A DNA stretch of 64,000 nt from Pseudosulfitobacter pseudonitzschiae (GCF_002222635.1 NZ_CP022416.1:62001-126000), one strand, 5' to 3'; counted from the stretch's first letter, positions 17,560 to 26,438 are shown. Notes: generated from the sequence alone by a model not told the origin. Numbers and translations: made by a program.

Positions 17560-17666
17560 GGACACAACTGTTCGCGTCGGCTCCGCAGGGGTCAAGTGAC
17601 AAATACCGTTGCTTCACCTGTGTCGCCGAACGGGCTAGGCTGCGCTAACCCTTGGGAACAACGCCA

Positions 17667-19613
17667 ATGACATCCGTTCGCCTGCGCCTTTTGATCATTG
17701 CCCTTGCGCCTCTGATTGTTCTGATGCCGATGTTGCTGCTGATCGGAATGACGCGGTGGACGGCGGACTATGACAAGGTGCTGATCGCCAATGTGGAAAG
17801 CGATCTGAAGATTGCCAGCCAGTACCTTTCGCGGCTTTTGGCAAAGACGGGGGACGAGCTGGGCGCGGTCACGGAATCAGTCGAGTTCAACACATGGCTG
17901 GACCGCCCTGCCGCCGATCTGGAACGGTATCTGAAGGACACACAGGTGCGGTTGGGGCTGAATTTTCTGTATTACCTACCTGCTGAGCAGGCCAGACAAG
18001 CCGGAAACGACTGGCCGGTGATCGCACAGGCCGCAAGCGGGCAGGGCGGCGCGCAGATTGACGTCATGGCCAATGACACGCTGGCCGCGCTGTCGGACCG
18101 GCTGGCGCAGGCGGCAGAAATCCCGATAATCGCTACGCCCGCTGCGGTGCCCACAACCCGTGCGGTTGAAGATCGCGGTATGGTCATTCACGCAGCCAGC
18201 CCGATCTCTCTGAACGGGCATCGTGGGGTGCTGGTGGGGGGGATTTTGCTGAACCGGAACCTCGATTTTATTGATACGATCAATGATCTTGTCTATTCTC
18301 ACGCTGGTGCGGTGGGCGCACGGCAAGGCACGGCGACGCTGTTTCTGGACGATGTGCGTATTTCTACCAACGTGAGGCTATTCGAAGACGTGCGCGCCCT
18401 TGGCACGCGGGTGTCGGCAGAGGTGCGCGCAGGCGTTTTGACCGAGGGGCGCACATGGCTGGACCGCGCATTTGTGGTCAATGACTGGTATATTTCGGGC
18501 TATCTTCCGATCACCGACAGCTTTGGTGACAGGGTGGGGATGCTTTATGTCGGATTTCTCGAGGCACCGTTCAAGCTGGCCAAGCGCGATGCCTTTCTTT
18601 GGATGATGGCGGCCTTTGCCGCTGTGCTGCTGCTGTCTGCGCCGGTGTTTCTGTGGATGGCGCGGGGGATTTTCACACCGTTAGAGCGGATGACACAGGT
18701 GATGAAACACGTCGGCCAAGGTGATCTGACTGCACGGATCGGGCCGGTGGGCGCACGTGGCGAGATTGGCGAGGTGGCGCAACATCTGGACTGGCTGCTG
18801 GAACAGATACAGGACCGCGACCGCCGATTGCGCGCGTGGAACGAAGAGTTAAACCAGCGGGTGGGCCAGCGCACGGCGGAACTGAGCGAGGCGAACGCCA
18901 AGCTCGAGCAGACATTCCGCCAGTTGGTAATGAGCGAAAAGCTGGCCTCGATTGGCGAGATTACGGCAGGCGTGGCACATGAGATCAACAACCCCGTGGC
19001 GGTGATCCTTGGTAACGTCGATGTGATCCGCCAGACTCTGGGCGACGGGGCTGCACCCGTGCAGACCGAACTGTTACTGATCGACAAACAAGTGTCGAGG
19101 ATCGAGGCCATCGTAGGCAAGCTGCTGAAATTCGCAGGCCCGTCCGAGTTTGCGGACCACGAGCAAGAGGTCGATCTGGCCCCCGTGGTGCAGGATTGTC
19201 TGGTGCTGGTTGATCATCTGATCAGCCAGCACCAGATCGCAGTCGATTGCCGGTTCGATCCGGTGCCTTTGGTGCGTGTGGACACTGGCGAGATTCAGCA
19301 GGTGATCGTCAATCTGGTGGTCAACGCGGTGCAGGCGATGGGCACGGGCGGGCAACTGGATCTGCTTCTGCGCCCTGAACAGCGCGACGGGGCCGCGGGC
19401 GTGGCGCTGTCGGTGCGCGATAGCGGGCCAGGTGTGCCCGAGGGGCAGTTGTCGTCCGTCTTTGATCCGTTTTTTACCACCAAACGGGGCGAGGGTACGG
19501 GGTTGGGTCTGTCGATCTCGCAGACACTGATCCAGAGGGCTGGCGGCCTGATCACAGTGAGCAACCGCGACGCGCAAGGGGCGGAATTTATGGTGTGGTT
19601 GCCTGCGGAATAA
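17667..19613 (+). CDS. Membrane sensor histidine kinase (Cache-HAMP-HisKA-HATPase)
   Basis: This 648-residue kinase has a first membrane helix (LLIIALAPLIVLMPMLLLIGM), a periplasmic double-Cache sensor of about 270 residues and a second helix (FAAVLLLSAPVFLWMA). HAMP, a coiled coil and the dimerisation domain with the phospho-acceptor histidine in GEITAGVAHEINNPVAVI follow. The ATPase boxes are N (VIVNLVVNAVQAM), G1 (VRDSGPGVP), F (FDPFFTTK) and G2 (GTGLGLSIS). The ATG at 17667 is preferred over a TTG five codons upstream. No response regulator lies next to it, so it is an orphan; kinases of this layout often pair with NtrC/DctD-type regulators elsewhere. Sensor ligand unknown. Confidence 0.93.
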   Translation: MTSVRLRLLIIALAPLIVLMPMLLLIGMTRWTADYDKVLIANVESDLKIASQYLSRLLAKTGDELGAVTESVEFNTWLDRPAADLERYLKDTQVRLGLNFLYYLPAEQARQAGNDWPVIAQAASGQGGAQIDVMANDTLAALSDRLAQAAEIPIIATPAAVPTTRAVEDRGMVIHAASPISLNGHRGVLVGGILLNRNLDFIDTINDLVYSHAGAVGARQGTATLFLDDVRISTNVRLFEDVRALGTRVSAEVRAGVLTEGRTWLDRAFVVNDWYISGYLPITDSFGDRVGMLYVGFLEAPFKLAKRDAFLWMMAAFAAVLLLSAPVFLWMARGIFTPLERMTQVMKHVGQGDLTARIGPVGARGEIGEVAQHLDWLLEQIQDRDRRLRAWNEELNQRVGQRTAELSEANAKLEQTFRQLVMSEKLASIGEITAGVAHEINNPVAVILGNVDVIRQTLGDGAAPVQTELLLIDKQVSRIEAIVGKLLKFAGPSEFADHEQEVDLAPVVQDCLVLVDHLISQHQIAVDCRFDPVPLVRVDTGEIQQVIVNLVVNAVQAMGTGGQLDLLLRPEQRDGAAGVALSVRDSGPGVPEGQLSSVFDPFFTTKRGEGTGLGLSISQTLIQRAGGLITVSNRDAQGAEFMVWLPAE

Positions 19614-19904
19614 GATTTTTCCGCTGCGTCCGATAAGGCAAGATTATTGGACATAATGGAAAGTGGTAAGTGGCGGCGGTTTTCGGGACGTAATGCTCCA
19701 CAAAGCGCCGCGTCGGAGGCGGTGTCGGAATGTGGCAGGCCAACCCGCCACCATCTCTGGCGATTTGGCCACCTGACCCGAACCGCGCATTTGTGACTGG
19801 CAGGAGGACGATCACGAGGCTGGCTGAGGGAGGAATACCAGCTCCTTCCAAATGAATTCTCCCACGCTGTGGACTTTGCTGCCGCGCGTACCAACCTATG
19901 AGGC

Positions 19905-20882
19905 ATGATGAATCGCCGCTCATTCCTGCTTGCGACTGCCGCACCGCTTGCGGTGCCGCATGTCCTTCGCGCCCAATCGGATGATCTGGCGGCAGCTGTC
20001 CAGAACCTGTCGCAGCTGCATTCCCTTCAGATCCGGCGCGGCAATGACCTGATCTTTGCCAAGGCGCCGCGTGGTCCGGGGCTGGATCGGCCAGCGAACA
20101 TCAAGTCCTGTTCCAAGAGCATCGTTGCCCTGCTTTTGGGGGTCGCGATCGACCGGGACGAAGTGCGATCAGTGAGCGCTACGATTGGCGAGGTGGCACC
20201 CGGCATTCTGCCAGCCGATGCCACGCCCGGTGCGGCCGATATCTCGATGGAGGATCTGGTGACGCTGCGGGCAGGGCTTGAGCGGACCTCGGGCGCGAAT
20301 TACGGGGCTTGGGTGAATTCGCGCGACTGGCTTTCCGATGCGTTGAGCAGACCGATGGTCGCCGAACCTGGAGGCCGGATGCTGTATTCCACAGGCTCGA
20401 CCCACATCCTGGGTGCAGCGCTGGCAGAGGCGAACGGACTGAGCCTTTTGGCGCAAGCGCGCGCACGGATCGGCGATCCGATGGGTATGGAGATTCCCGC
20501 CTGGACGCGCGACCCGCAGGGCTATTACCTGGGCGGAAATGAGATGGCGCTGCGCCCGACCGCGATGCTGGATATCGCGACGATGGTGCGGGACGGCGGC
20601 GCGTTCAATGGAGTGCAGGTTGTGCCGAAGCCCTGGATCGAGGCGTCGCTTCGGCCCCGCGCGCGGTCGCCCTGGTCGGGGCTGTCGTATGGCTATGGCT
20701 GGTTCCTGTCCCCTTCGGGCTATGTGCTTGCAAGGGGCTATGGCGGACAGATCATCGCAGCGCATCGCGAGAAGAATCTTGCCGTGGCGATCACGTCCGA
20801 TCCAACCTTGCCCGCCCGGACAGAAGGGTATTTCGGCGATCTGATGACGTTGCTGGACGAAACGATCCTTGGTCTGGCGTGA
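19905..20882 (+). CDS. Serine hydrolase of the beta-lactamase (class C) family
   Basis: This 325-residue exported enzyme has a twin-arginine signal (MMNRRSFLLATAAPLAVPHVLRAQ). The nucleophile motif SxxK is SCSK in NIKSCSKSIVALLLG, and a tyrosine motif follows in MLYSTGSTHILGAAL. GYGWFLSPSG and RGYGGQIIAAHREKNLAVAI form the last conserved block. Relatives act as esterases, D-amino-acid peptidases or lactamases, so the substrate cannot be predicted. It stands alone, with a 291-base leader after the kinase gene that holds no recognisable gene. Confidence 0.88.
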   Translation: MMNRRSFLLATAAPLAVPHVLRAQSDDLAAAVQNLSQLHSLQIRRGNDLIFAKAPRGPGLDRPANIKSCSKSIVALLLGVAIDRDEVRSVSATIGEVAPGILPADATPGAADISMEDLVTLRAGLERTSGANYGAWVNSRDWLSDALSRPMVAEPGGRMLYSTGSTHILGAALAEANGLSLLAQARARIGDPMGMEIPAWTRDPQGYYLGGNEMALRPTAMLDIATMVRDGGAFNGVQVVPKPWIEASLRPRARSPWSGLSYGYGWFLSPSGYVLARGYGGQIIAAHREKNLAVAITSDPTLPARTEGYFGDLMTLLDETILGLA

Positions 20883-20952
20883 GGCCGGATAAAGGAAAGG
20901 CCGTACCGTTCGGAACCTCGTGATTGCATTGGGTCGTATCGGCAGACCGTTT

Positions 20953-21040
20953 CATACGCAGGATCGTATAAATGCGTTATATACGTTTTGGCGTATAAGC
21001 GCCATTTACCCGCTATAGCGCATATGGACATTTTATGCGC
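20953..21040. promoter_or_regulatory. Repeated operators upstream of hipBA
   Basis: Two inverted repeats have the same geometry: CATACG-N6-CGTATA (20953-20970) and TATACG-N6-CGTATA (20980-20997), with starts 27 bases apart. A third pair, GCGCATA-N9-TATGCGC, lies at 21018-21040, 20 bases before the hipB ATG. HipB-type antitoxins bind several such palindromes to repress their operon, so these are likely HipB sites. The E. coli operator sequence differs. Confidence 0.7.
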
Positions 21041-21059
21041 TGTGGCGTAGTCGGGTCAT

Positions 21060-21311
21060 ATGGATGAACTGGCACGCACATCACGGCAACTTGGGAACAT
21101 CATCTTGCGCGAACGCAAGAAGCGTGGCTGGACGCAGGCGATGCTGGCCGAGCGGGCAGGGCTGAGGCAGGCGACAGTCTCCACAATCGAGATCGGAGAG
21201 ACCTCGTCAAAGCTGCCATCCATCCTTGCTGTCATGGCGGCATTGGATCTGGAATTGAGGGTTGGTCTGCGCACGAAAGGCAGCGACAAGACCATCGAGG
21301 ACATCTTCTGA
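21060..21311 (+). CDS. hipB: HipB-like antitoxin (XRE helix-turn-helix)
   Basis: This 83-residue DNA-binding protein has a Cro/C1-type domain: LGNIILRERKKRGWTQAMLAERAGLRQATVSTIEIGETSSKLPSILAVMAALDLEL. It should bind the palindromes upstream and, as a complex, neutralise the kinase toxin encoded next. The stop and the hipA start share a base (TGATG at 21309-21313), a tight coupling typical of these pairs. Confidence 0.92.
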   Translation: MDELARTSRQLGNIILRERKKRGWTQAMLAERAGLRQATVSTIEIGETSSKLPSILAVMAALDLELRVGLRTKGSDKTIEDIF

Positions 21312-22633
21312 TGGGGCGCCTACCGGCCCATGCACCTCTTCGCGTGTACCTGAACAATCGACGGGTCGGGACCCTGATCCGCGAAGCCAACGGCGCAATT
21401 GCATTCAAATATGACGACGACTGGCTGCGTTGGGCGCACAGCTTTCCGATTTCGCTGTCACTGCCGTTGCGCGAAACATCCTATAGGGGCGAGCCGGTTT
21501 CCGTGGTGTTCGAAAACCTGCTCCCGGATTCCGACAGGCTGCGCCGGCTGGTTGCAGAGCGGGTAGGGGCCCGTGGCACGGATGCATACAGCATGCTTTC
21601 GAAAATCGGGCATGACTGCGTGGGCGCCCTGCAATTTGTCGCGGGCGATGGCGATGCGCCCGATGCCAGTGGTGAGATCACGGGGGAAGCGGTAGACGCA
21701 GACGCCATCGAAAGGATACTTCAAGGGCTTGGTCGCGCGCCCCTCGGGCTTGCCCCTGATGACGCGTTCCGAATTTCCATCGCCGGAGCCCAGGAAAAGA
21801 CAGCGCTTTTGTTGAAGGACGGGCAGTGGTTCAAACCCCATGGCACGACCCCCACGACGCACATCATCAAGACGCAGATCGGAGAGCTGCCGGGCGGTAT
21901 TGATCTGTCGGACAGCGTGGAGAACGAATACTACTGCCTGAAACTGGTCGCGGCATTCGGGTTGGCCACGAACGAGGCCAGGATCGAGACTTTCGGCAGG
22001 ACAAAGGCGCTTGTCATCGAGCGTTTTGATCGCAGGTGGACCAAGACCGGACGCCTGCTGAGGTTGCCGCAAGAGGATATCTGCCAGGCCCGATCCGTGC
22101 CGCCGACGCTTAAATATCAAAACGAGGGCGGGCCAGGGATGGTTGACGTCCTTAACCTGCTTGAAGGCAGCGATACACCGGGCGCGGACCAGGAGACGTT
22201 TTTGAAGGCGCAGGTCATTTTCTGGCTCATCGGAGCAACGGATGGCCATGCAAAGAACTTCAGCGTGTTCCTGAGCCCCGGAGGCAGCTACCGGATGACG
22301 CCGCTTTATGACATACTGACCGCGCAGCCTGCACTGAACGCGGGCCTTGTCCGGCGCAGCCAGATGAAGATGGCGATGTCCGCAGGCGACAACAGACACT
22401 ACCGTTTCGATCAGATCCACGGGCGCCATTTCGTGCAGACGGCCATGCGTGCGGGCCTGTCTAGGAAGCGTGCCATGCAGATCATCGAAACAGTTGCAGA
22501 GCGGGCCCAGTCCGCGCTGGATGTGACCGCCGCGACCCTGCCTACCGGGTTCCCCGAGGCGCTTGTGGCCAGCGTAGACGATGCCGTCATCCAGCGGTTG
22601 CGCGCGTTGGATATGACAGCCGAGCGCACGTAG
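21311..22633 (+). CDS. hipA: HipA-like serine/threonine kinase toxin
   Basis: This 440-residue kinase has the full HipA layout: an N-terminal subdomain (VYLNNRRVGTLIREANGAIAFKYDDDWL, then FENLLPDS), the Gly-rich ATP site AGAQEKTALL with its autophosphorylated serine context, the catalytic aspartate in IGATDGHAKNFSVFL, and the metal-binding MTPLYDILTAQPAL. E. coli HipA stops translation by phosphorylating glutamyl-tRNA synthetase; the target here is unknown. As a plasmid-borne pair it would also stabilise the replicon. The reading frame is intact and full length. Confidence 0.94.
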   Translation: MGRLPAHAPLRVYLNNRRVGTLIREANGAIAFKYDDDWLRWAHSFPISLSLPLRETSYRGEPVSVVFENLLPDSDRLRRLVAERVGARGTDAYSMLSKIGHDCVGALQFVAGDGDAPDASGEITGEAVDADAIERILQGLGRAPLGLAPDDAFRISIAGAQEKTALLLKDGQWFKPHGTTPTTHIIKTQIGELPGGIDLSDSVENEYYCLKLVAAFGLATNEARIETFGRTKALVIERFDRRWTKTGRLLRLPQEDICQARSVPPTLKYQNEGGPGMVDVLNLLEGSDTPGADQETFLKAQVIFWLIGATDGHAKNFSVFLSPGGSYRMTPLYDILTAQPALNAGLVRRSQMKMAMSAGDNRHYRFDQIHGRHFVQTAMRAGLSRKRAMQIIETVAERAQSALDVTAATLPTGFPEALVASVDDAVIQRLRALDMTAERT

Positions 22634-22777
22634 CATTTCGTCAAATAGCGTGGGGCTGACCTCTGCCCGCGACGTATCCCAATGTGACCGCGGCCAACAG
22701 ACCGTTGCCCGAAAGAGAGAGGTGGTTCTAGATTTTAGACCAGTTTGCAGCCTTGCTAAGATGGATCAGGGTTTCAT
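22634..22777. other. Non-coding stretch after hipA
   Basis: No gene is seen in this short gap between hipA and the IS3 remnant. No clear terminator hairpin follows hipA. Confidence 0.5.
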
Positions 22778-22865
22778 TTAGGCTGCCAATCTCATCGGTT
22801 CTGTTTGGCTCGCATAGGTTTCATCTGGGGTCAATATACCGTGCGTCGAGTGAGGCCGTTCAGCG
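22778..22865 (-). pseudogene. IS3-type transposase C-terminal remnant
   Basis: Reading the minus strand from the IS66 end gives LTAERPHSTHGILTPDETYASQ and then a stop at 22778-22780, a typical OrfB end. The left flank (22720-22777) with the motif CTAGAACCACC may be the old IS end. Everything upstream was lost where IS66 begins at 22866. Confidence 0.65.
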
Positions 22866-22927
22866 GTAAGCGCGGGCTGATCACCCATCGGTTGGCGTCT
22901 TGACTGTGTTTGGATGGTAGTCAGCGG

Positions 22928-23197
22928 TCAGTCTATCAGCTTTGCGTCTTCCGCGCGTTTGATCGTGTCCAAGACGCTTCTGAGGGTACCGATTGCGCCG
23001 AAAGTTTCGTGCTTTGTCATGTTTTCGTTGCGCTCGAATACGTCCATGCCTTGGGTCAAGAGCGCCATGATTTGTGCTTCACCGATGGCGTTCATGCGCA
23101 TTGCTTCGACGATGATGGTTTCCATAACCATCTGCTGCGCCGCGACCTGTCCCGCGATCACCTCGATGCTGCGCTCGACGTCCTTGATCTTGCTCAT
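22928..23197 (-). CDS. Small accessory protein at the end of IS66
   Basis: This 89-residue helical protein starts at the ATG overlapping the tnpC stop by 4 bases (MSKIKDVERSIEVIAGQVAAQ). It is rich in methionine and glutamate (VMETIIVEAMRMNAIGEAQIM). It belongs to the element because it is co-translated with tnpC and lies inside the terminal repeats. Its role in transposition is not known to me. Confidence 0.6.
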   Translation of the reverse strand: MSKIKDVERSIEVIAGQVAAQQMVMETIIVEAMRMNAIGEAQIMALLTQGMDVFERNENMTKHETFGAIGTLRSVLDTIKRAEDAKLID

Positions 23198-24765
23198 GAG
23201 TGCCGCGCCTCGTCTGGTTTGAAGTTCCATGGCAGGAGGTTTTGGATATCTTCCTGCATATGTCCATTCAGTATCTTTTCCAGGACGTGTTCGAGATAGG
23301 CCTGCGGGTTGATGCCGTTCAGTTTGCAGGTGCCGACCAGCGATGCCATGCGGGCCCAAGTGACCGCGCCGTCGTCATTGCCTGCGAAGAGTGCATTTTT
23401 CCTCGTGAGAGGAATCGGTCTGATCGCATTCTCGACAGCGTTCGTATCCATCTCGATGCGGCCATCGTCCAGGAACCGGATCAGGCCAGCCCATCGTTTG
23501 AGGCCGTATCTGATGTGGCGCGCAAGGTCTGAGCTTGACGATAGCATGTCAAGTTGCGCCTCCAGCCACGGACGCAAGGCGTCTACGATGGGCTTGGAGA
23601 GCTTTTGCCTGATGGCGCGCCGGACGTCGGGGTCTTTGCCGCGGATGTCAGCCTCGATCCGGTAGAGCTGCCTGATGCGTTCCTTCATTTCGGTGCAGAT
23701 TGGGGACGCTGTCGTGCGGCTGTATTCGACGAAACGGCGTCGCCAATGGGTCCAGCAGTAGGTGATGCCCCACGGCTGGTTTGTCTTCTTCGGATCACCC
23801 AGGGCATCGTATCCGGCATAGCCATCCACGGTCAGGGAGCCGCCCTTGAAGCCGGTGAAGATCTTCTTTGCAGTCTCTGCGCTGCGACTTCTCGAGTGCT
23901 GGAACACCACGATGGGTGGGTCGCCGCCGCCCCACCCGCGCTGGTCGCGAACCACAGCCCAAAGATAGTCCTTGCGGGTTTTGCCGGTGCGCGGAGCCAG
24001 GACAGGTACCGTGGTTTCGTCTGCAAAAAGCCGGTCACTGGCTTTCAATTCGCCTATCATGGCGTCGATGATGGGGGCCAGCTGGAAGGCGATACGGCCT
24101 GCCCAGTTTGCAAGCATGGTGCGGTCGATTTCGATGCCGTCGCGTCGCCAGATTTCGGCTTGGCGATAAAACGGAAGATGATCGCAAAACTTCGCGACCA
24201 CGGAATGGACAGCGAACCGGTTCGTGCCCAGACCGCGCGGGACCAGAAACTCCGGTGCCGGTGCCTGCGCGTGGGATTTCCCATCGCATGTGCGGCACAT
24301 GTACTTGGGGCGCACGGTGACAAGGACGCGGAACTGGGCGGGCACGACGTCGAGGCGTTGGGTGCGGTCTTCCCCGACCTTCACCATCTCGCCACACCCA
24401 CATGGGCAGAGTGTACTGTCGGGTTCGATCACCTCTTCAACACGTTTGAGATGGTCCGGCAAGTTGCCTTTGTTCCGCTTGGCTGAAGAGCGCTTTCGTG
24501 ATGCCTTTCCCAGTGCCTTGTTGGCTGCATCGGCCGCCGCCGCCAACTGCCCCTCGGCAACCTCGCAGTCTTCCGTGAAGAGGTTGCGTTGATCCGGGTC
24601 ACCCCTTTCGGAACTTACTCCAAACCGCGCGTGCCTCGCCTGAGCAAGCATACGTTCCAGGCGCGCGTTGGCTTCTTCAGACGCTGCCAAGAGCGCCCTT
24701 GCGGTGGCAAGTTGGCGCTCTAGCTCGGCAACGTATTCAGGGTCGATGGCGGCAGCAGAAGACAT
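23194..24765 (-). CDS. IS66 transposase TnpC
   Basis: This 523-residue transposase is intact. It has an N-terminal coiled coil (YVAELERQLATARALLAASEE), a zinc-finger-like CPCGCGEMV and YMCRTCDGKSH region, and the IS66 catalytic core with D in RLFADETTVPVL, D in LTVDGYAGYDAL and E in EMDTNAVENAIRPIPL. It catalyses cut-out and joining of the element together with TnpA and TnpB. Confidence 0.95.
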   Translation of the reverse strand: MSSAAAIDPEYVAELERQLATARALLAASEEANARLERMLAQARHARFGVSSERGDPDQRNLFTEDCEVAEGQLAAAADAANKALGKASRKRSSAKRNKGNLPDHLKRVEEVIEPDSTLCPCGCGEMVKVGEDRTQRLDVVPAQFRVLVTVRPKYMCRTCDGKSHAQAPAPEFLVPRGLGTNRFAVHSVVAKFCDHLPFYRQAEIWRRDGIEIDRTMLANWAGRIAFQLAPIIDAMIGELKASDRLFADETTVPVLAPRTGKTRKDYLWAVVRDQRGWGGGDPPIVVFQHSRSRSAETAKKIFTGFKGGSLTVDGYAGYDALGDPKKTNQPWGITYCWTHWRRRFVEYSRTTASPICTEMKERIRQLYRIEADIRGKDPDVRRAIRQKLSKPIVDALRPWLEAQLDMLSSSSDLARHIRYGLKRWAGLIRFLDDGRIEMDTNAVENAIRPIPLTRKNALFAGNDDGAVTWARMASLVGTCKLNGINPQAYLEHVLEKILNGHMQEDIQNLLPWNFKPDEARHS

Positions 24766-24833
24766 GGCGTTTCATACACCGCCATGTCCTCTCGCGCCGC
24801 CGAAATCGCCGCCATGAGTCACCCTGCCGCAGG

Positions 24834-25187
24834 CTATCCTGCCAGCCTGGGTTGCCGCCGACGCTCGGCCCGAACCGCCTTCCAGTCCAGCCCTTCAAAC
24901 AGCGCCGAGAACTGCGCAGGGGTAAGCTTGATCACCCCATCCGCTGGCCGGGGCCAGTGGAATTGGCCGCCTTCAAGGTGCTTGTAGATCAATACCAAAC
25001 CAGTCTGATCCCAAACAAGGATTTTGATCCTGTCACCCCGCTTTGATCTGAAGACAAACACCGCCCCGCTGTAGGGATCACGCCCGAGAACCGTTTGGAT
25101 CACCAGTGACAAACCCGCATGCCCCTTGCGAAAATCCACAGGCCGCGTCGCCAGATAAACGTGGTACTTGCCGCCGGGCAGGATCAT
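24834..25187 (-). CDS. IS66 accessory protein TnpB
   Basis: This 117-residue protein matches the IS66 Orf2 family: VYLATRPVDFRKGHAGLSLVIQ, YSGAVFVFRSKRGDRIKILVWDQTGLVLIYKHLE and FHWPRPADGVIKLTPAQFSALFEGLDW. It overlaps tnpA by 4 bases. It is required for transposition of three-gene IS66 elements, with an unclear biochemical role. Confidence 0.95.
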   Translation of the reverse strand: MILPGGKYHVYLATRPVDFRKGHAGLSLVIQTVLGRDPYSGAVFVFRSKRGDRIKILVWDQTGLVLIYKHLEGGQFHWPRPADGVIKLTPAQFSALFEGLDWKAVRAERRRQPRLAG

Positions 25188-25615
25188 GACGCCGCCCTGA
25201 GCGCGGCAATGACGCGGCCAAGGTGCTCGGGATCGAAACCGGTCGGAACCAACATCCGAACACCATCGATCTCCAGAACAATCGTCCCGGGCCCGTCAGG
25301 CGGCATGTGCCCGCCATCCCCTCCGCCCGCCTCAACGACGACCGGTACCAGACCCAGCATGTCGTCATCCGGCATCGCAAGAACACCGTCCCGCGCCGCC
25401 CGCCGCCAAGAATGGAGTTGAGGCGCTGAGACCCCATGCTTGCGCGCAACATCCGCCACCGAGACACCGTCGCGGTAGCTTTCCAGAACAATCTCAGCCT
25501 TCACTTGTTCCGGCCATCGACGCCGACCACTCGGCCCAGTCACAACATCGATACGCCCTGCGTATCCTTCTTCGACACTGTGAGAAGTTACGTAATTTTG
25601 CACTGTATCATCCAT
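25184..25615 (-). CDS. IS66 accessory protein TnpA
   Basis: This 143-residue protein has a helix-turn-helix (WPEQVKAEIVLESYRDGVSVADVARKHGVSAPQLHSWRRAARDG) and a C-terminal part with IDGVRMLVPTGFDPEHLGRVIAALR, typical of IS66 Orf1. It probably binds the element ends. The first gene of the IS66 operon starts about 80 bases inside the right terminal repeat. Confidence 0.93.
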   Translation of the reverse strand: MDDTVQNYVTSHSVEEGYAGRIDVVTGPSGRRRWPEQVKAEIVLESYRDGVSVADVARKHGVSAPQLHSWRRAARDGVLAMPDDDMLGLVPVVVEAGGGDGGHMPPDGPGTIVLEIDGVRMLVPTGFDPEHLGRVIAALRAAS

Positions 25616-25694
25616 TGGAACCCTCCTTGTTCGGATGGGCTCTTCTCAGATGACAAACTTCAAACGTCTACGAGGGCGGTAACGCGGCGCTTAC

Positions 25695-25870
25695 CGAGGT
25701 CCGGACTTCTTCTCTGGTCAGATAGTCGATCAGCCTAGCGTCTGTCTGCTTGGTCGACATGGCCCGGATCATCATCGCCTGTTCAAGGCATACCGGGTGG
25801 CGATGTTCGACGAAACGGAAGTACAATTTGATCGCCGCCAGCCGCGCATTGCGGGACCGGACGGAATTTG
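25695..25870 (-). pseudogene. Tyrosine recombinase fragment next to IS66
   Basis: Read on the minus strand, the sequence gives SRNARLAAIKLYFRFVEHR, then HPVCLEQAMMIRAMSTKQTDARLIDYLTREEVRTS, the link between the SAM-like and catalytic domains of XerD-type recombinases of mobile elements. It stops exactly where IS66 begins at 25694, so the catalytic half was lost or displaced. Confidence 0.65.
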
Positions 25871-26028
25871 CCCGCCCTTCCTCAATATGTTTGAAGAATA
25901 CATAAGGTGTTTGATCGAGTCAGATTTGCCTTTGCTAAAAAATCAATTGCCACATCTACGCAAATGCCCCACGTTATAAGCAGATATCAATTTATAGCTT
26001 AAAAACCGAAGACAGAAATGAGGAATCT
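25871..26028. other. AT-rich leader of the DUF2853 gene
   Basis: This 158-base stretch is much richer in A+T than its surroundings and carries no convincing gene. GAGGAA about six bases before the ATG at 26029 is the ribosome site. The composition suggests a separate origin for the small-gene pair that follows. Confidence 0.5.
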
Positions 26029-26370
26029 ATGGGAAAGCGCGATGAACTGATTAATCGGTATATGGACGATCTGAAAACCAAGTGTGGTGTCATACCGGAC
26101 TTGGATCTACTTACCAAAGTCACGATCGGCTGCGGCCCGTCAATCTATAATCCTGATGCGGCGACAGTGGCCGCAAGTGATTCTTCAGAACTTGAGACGG
26201 TCAAAAACAACTTCCTGATCAAAAAACTGGGTCTTTCGGACGGATCCGAACTCATGAACGCAATCAATTCCATCGTCGACATCTACGGACGCTCTGAGCG
26301 TAACAAATTCCGACCGGTTGTTTACTATCTTCTAGTGAAGCATTTCAGCAAGGAAAAAATCTACGCTTGA
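26029..26370 (+). CDS. DUF2853 family protein
   Basis: This 113-residue soluble helical protein has the DUF2853 pattern: MGKRDELINRYMDDLKTKCGV, a central VKNNFLIKKLGLSDGSELMNAINSIVDIYG, and the C-terminal FRPVVYYLLVKHFSKEKIY. The family is widespread in marine bacteria, but no function is established that I know of. A good ribosome site (GAGGAA) supports the start. It lies 68 bases upstream of a glycine-zipper gene in the same direction, and the two may be one transcript. Confidence 0.8.
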   Translation: MGKRDELINRYMDDLKTKCGVIPDLDLLTKVTIGCGPSIYNPDAATVAASDSSELETVKNNFLIKKLGLSDGSELMNAINSIVDIYGRSERNKFRPVVYYLLVKHFSKEKIYA

Positions 26371-26438
26371 ACGAGGTTTAAAGTAATCCAAACGAACCGG
26401 TACATACTCTGTGCTAAACCCATGAGAGGAACCCAACC

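Larger units (their letters stand above)
22866..25694. mobile_element. IS66-family element with tnpA, tnpB, tnpC and an extra small gene
   Basis: The ends GTAAGCGCGGGCTGATCACC (22866 onward) and the inverted GTAAGCGCCGCGTTACCGCC (ending at 25694) share the IS66 GTAAGCGC tip and are otherwise imperfect. Four genes lie inside in the order tnpA, tnpB, tnpC and a small ORF on the minus strand. The 8-base flanks (GTTCAGCG and CGAGGTCC) differ, so one side was rearranged after insertion. The left flank is an IS3 remnant and the right flank a recombinase remnant. Confidence 0.88.

Noticed and set aside
21458-22636. A 392-codon frame opposite hipA
   Set aside because: The hipA frame has all kinase motifs and couples to hipB; the opposite frame has no recognisable domain.
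22858-25702. Target duplication for the three-gene IS66
   Set aside because: The flanking octamers GTTCAGCG and CGAGGTCC do not match.
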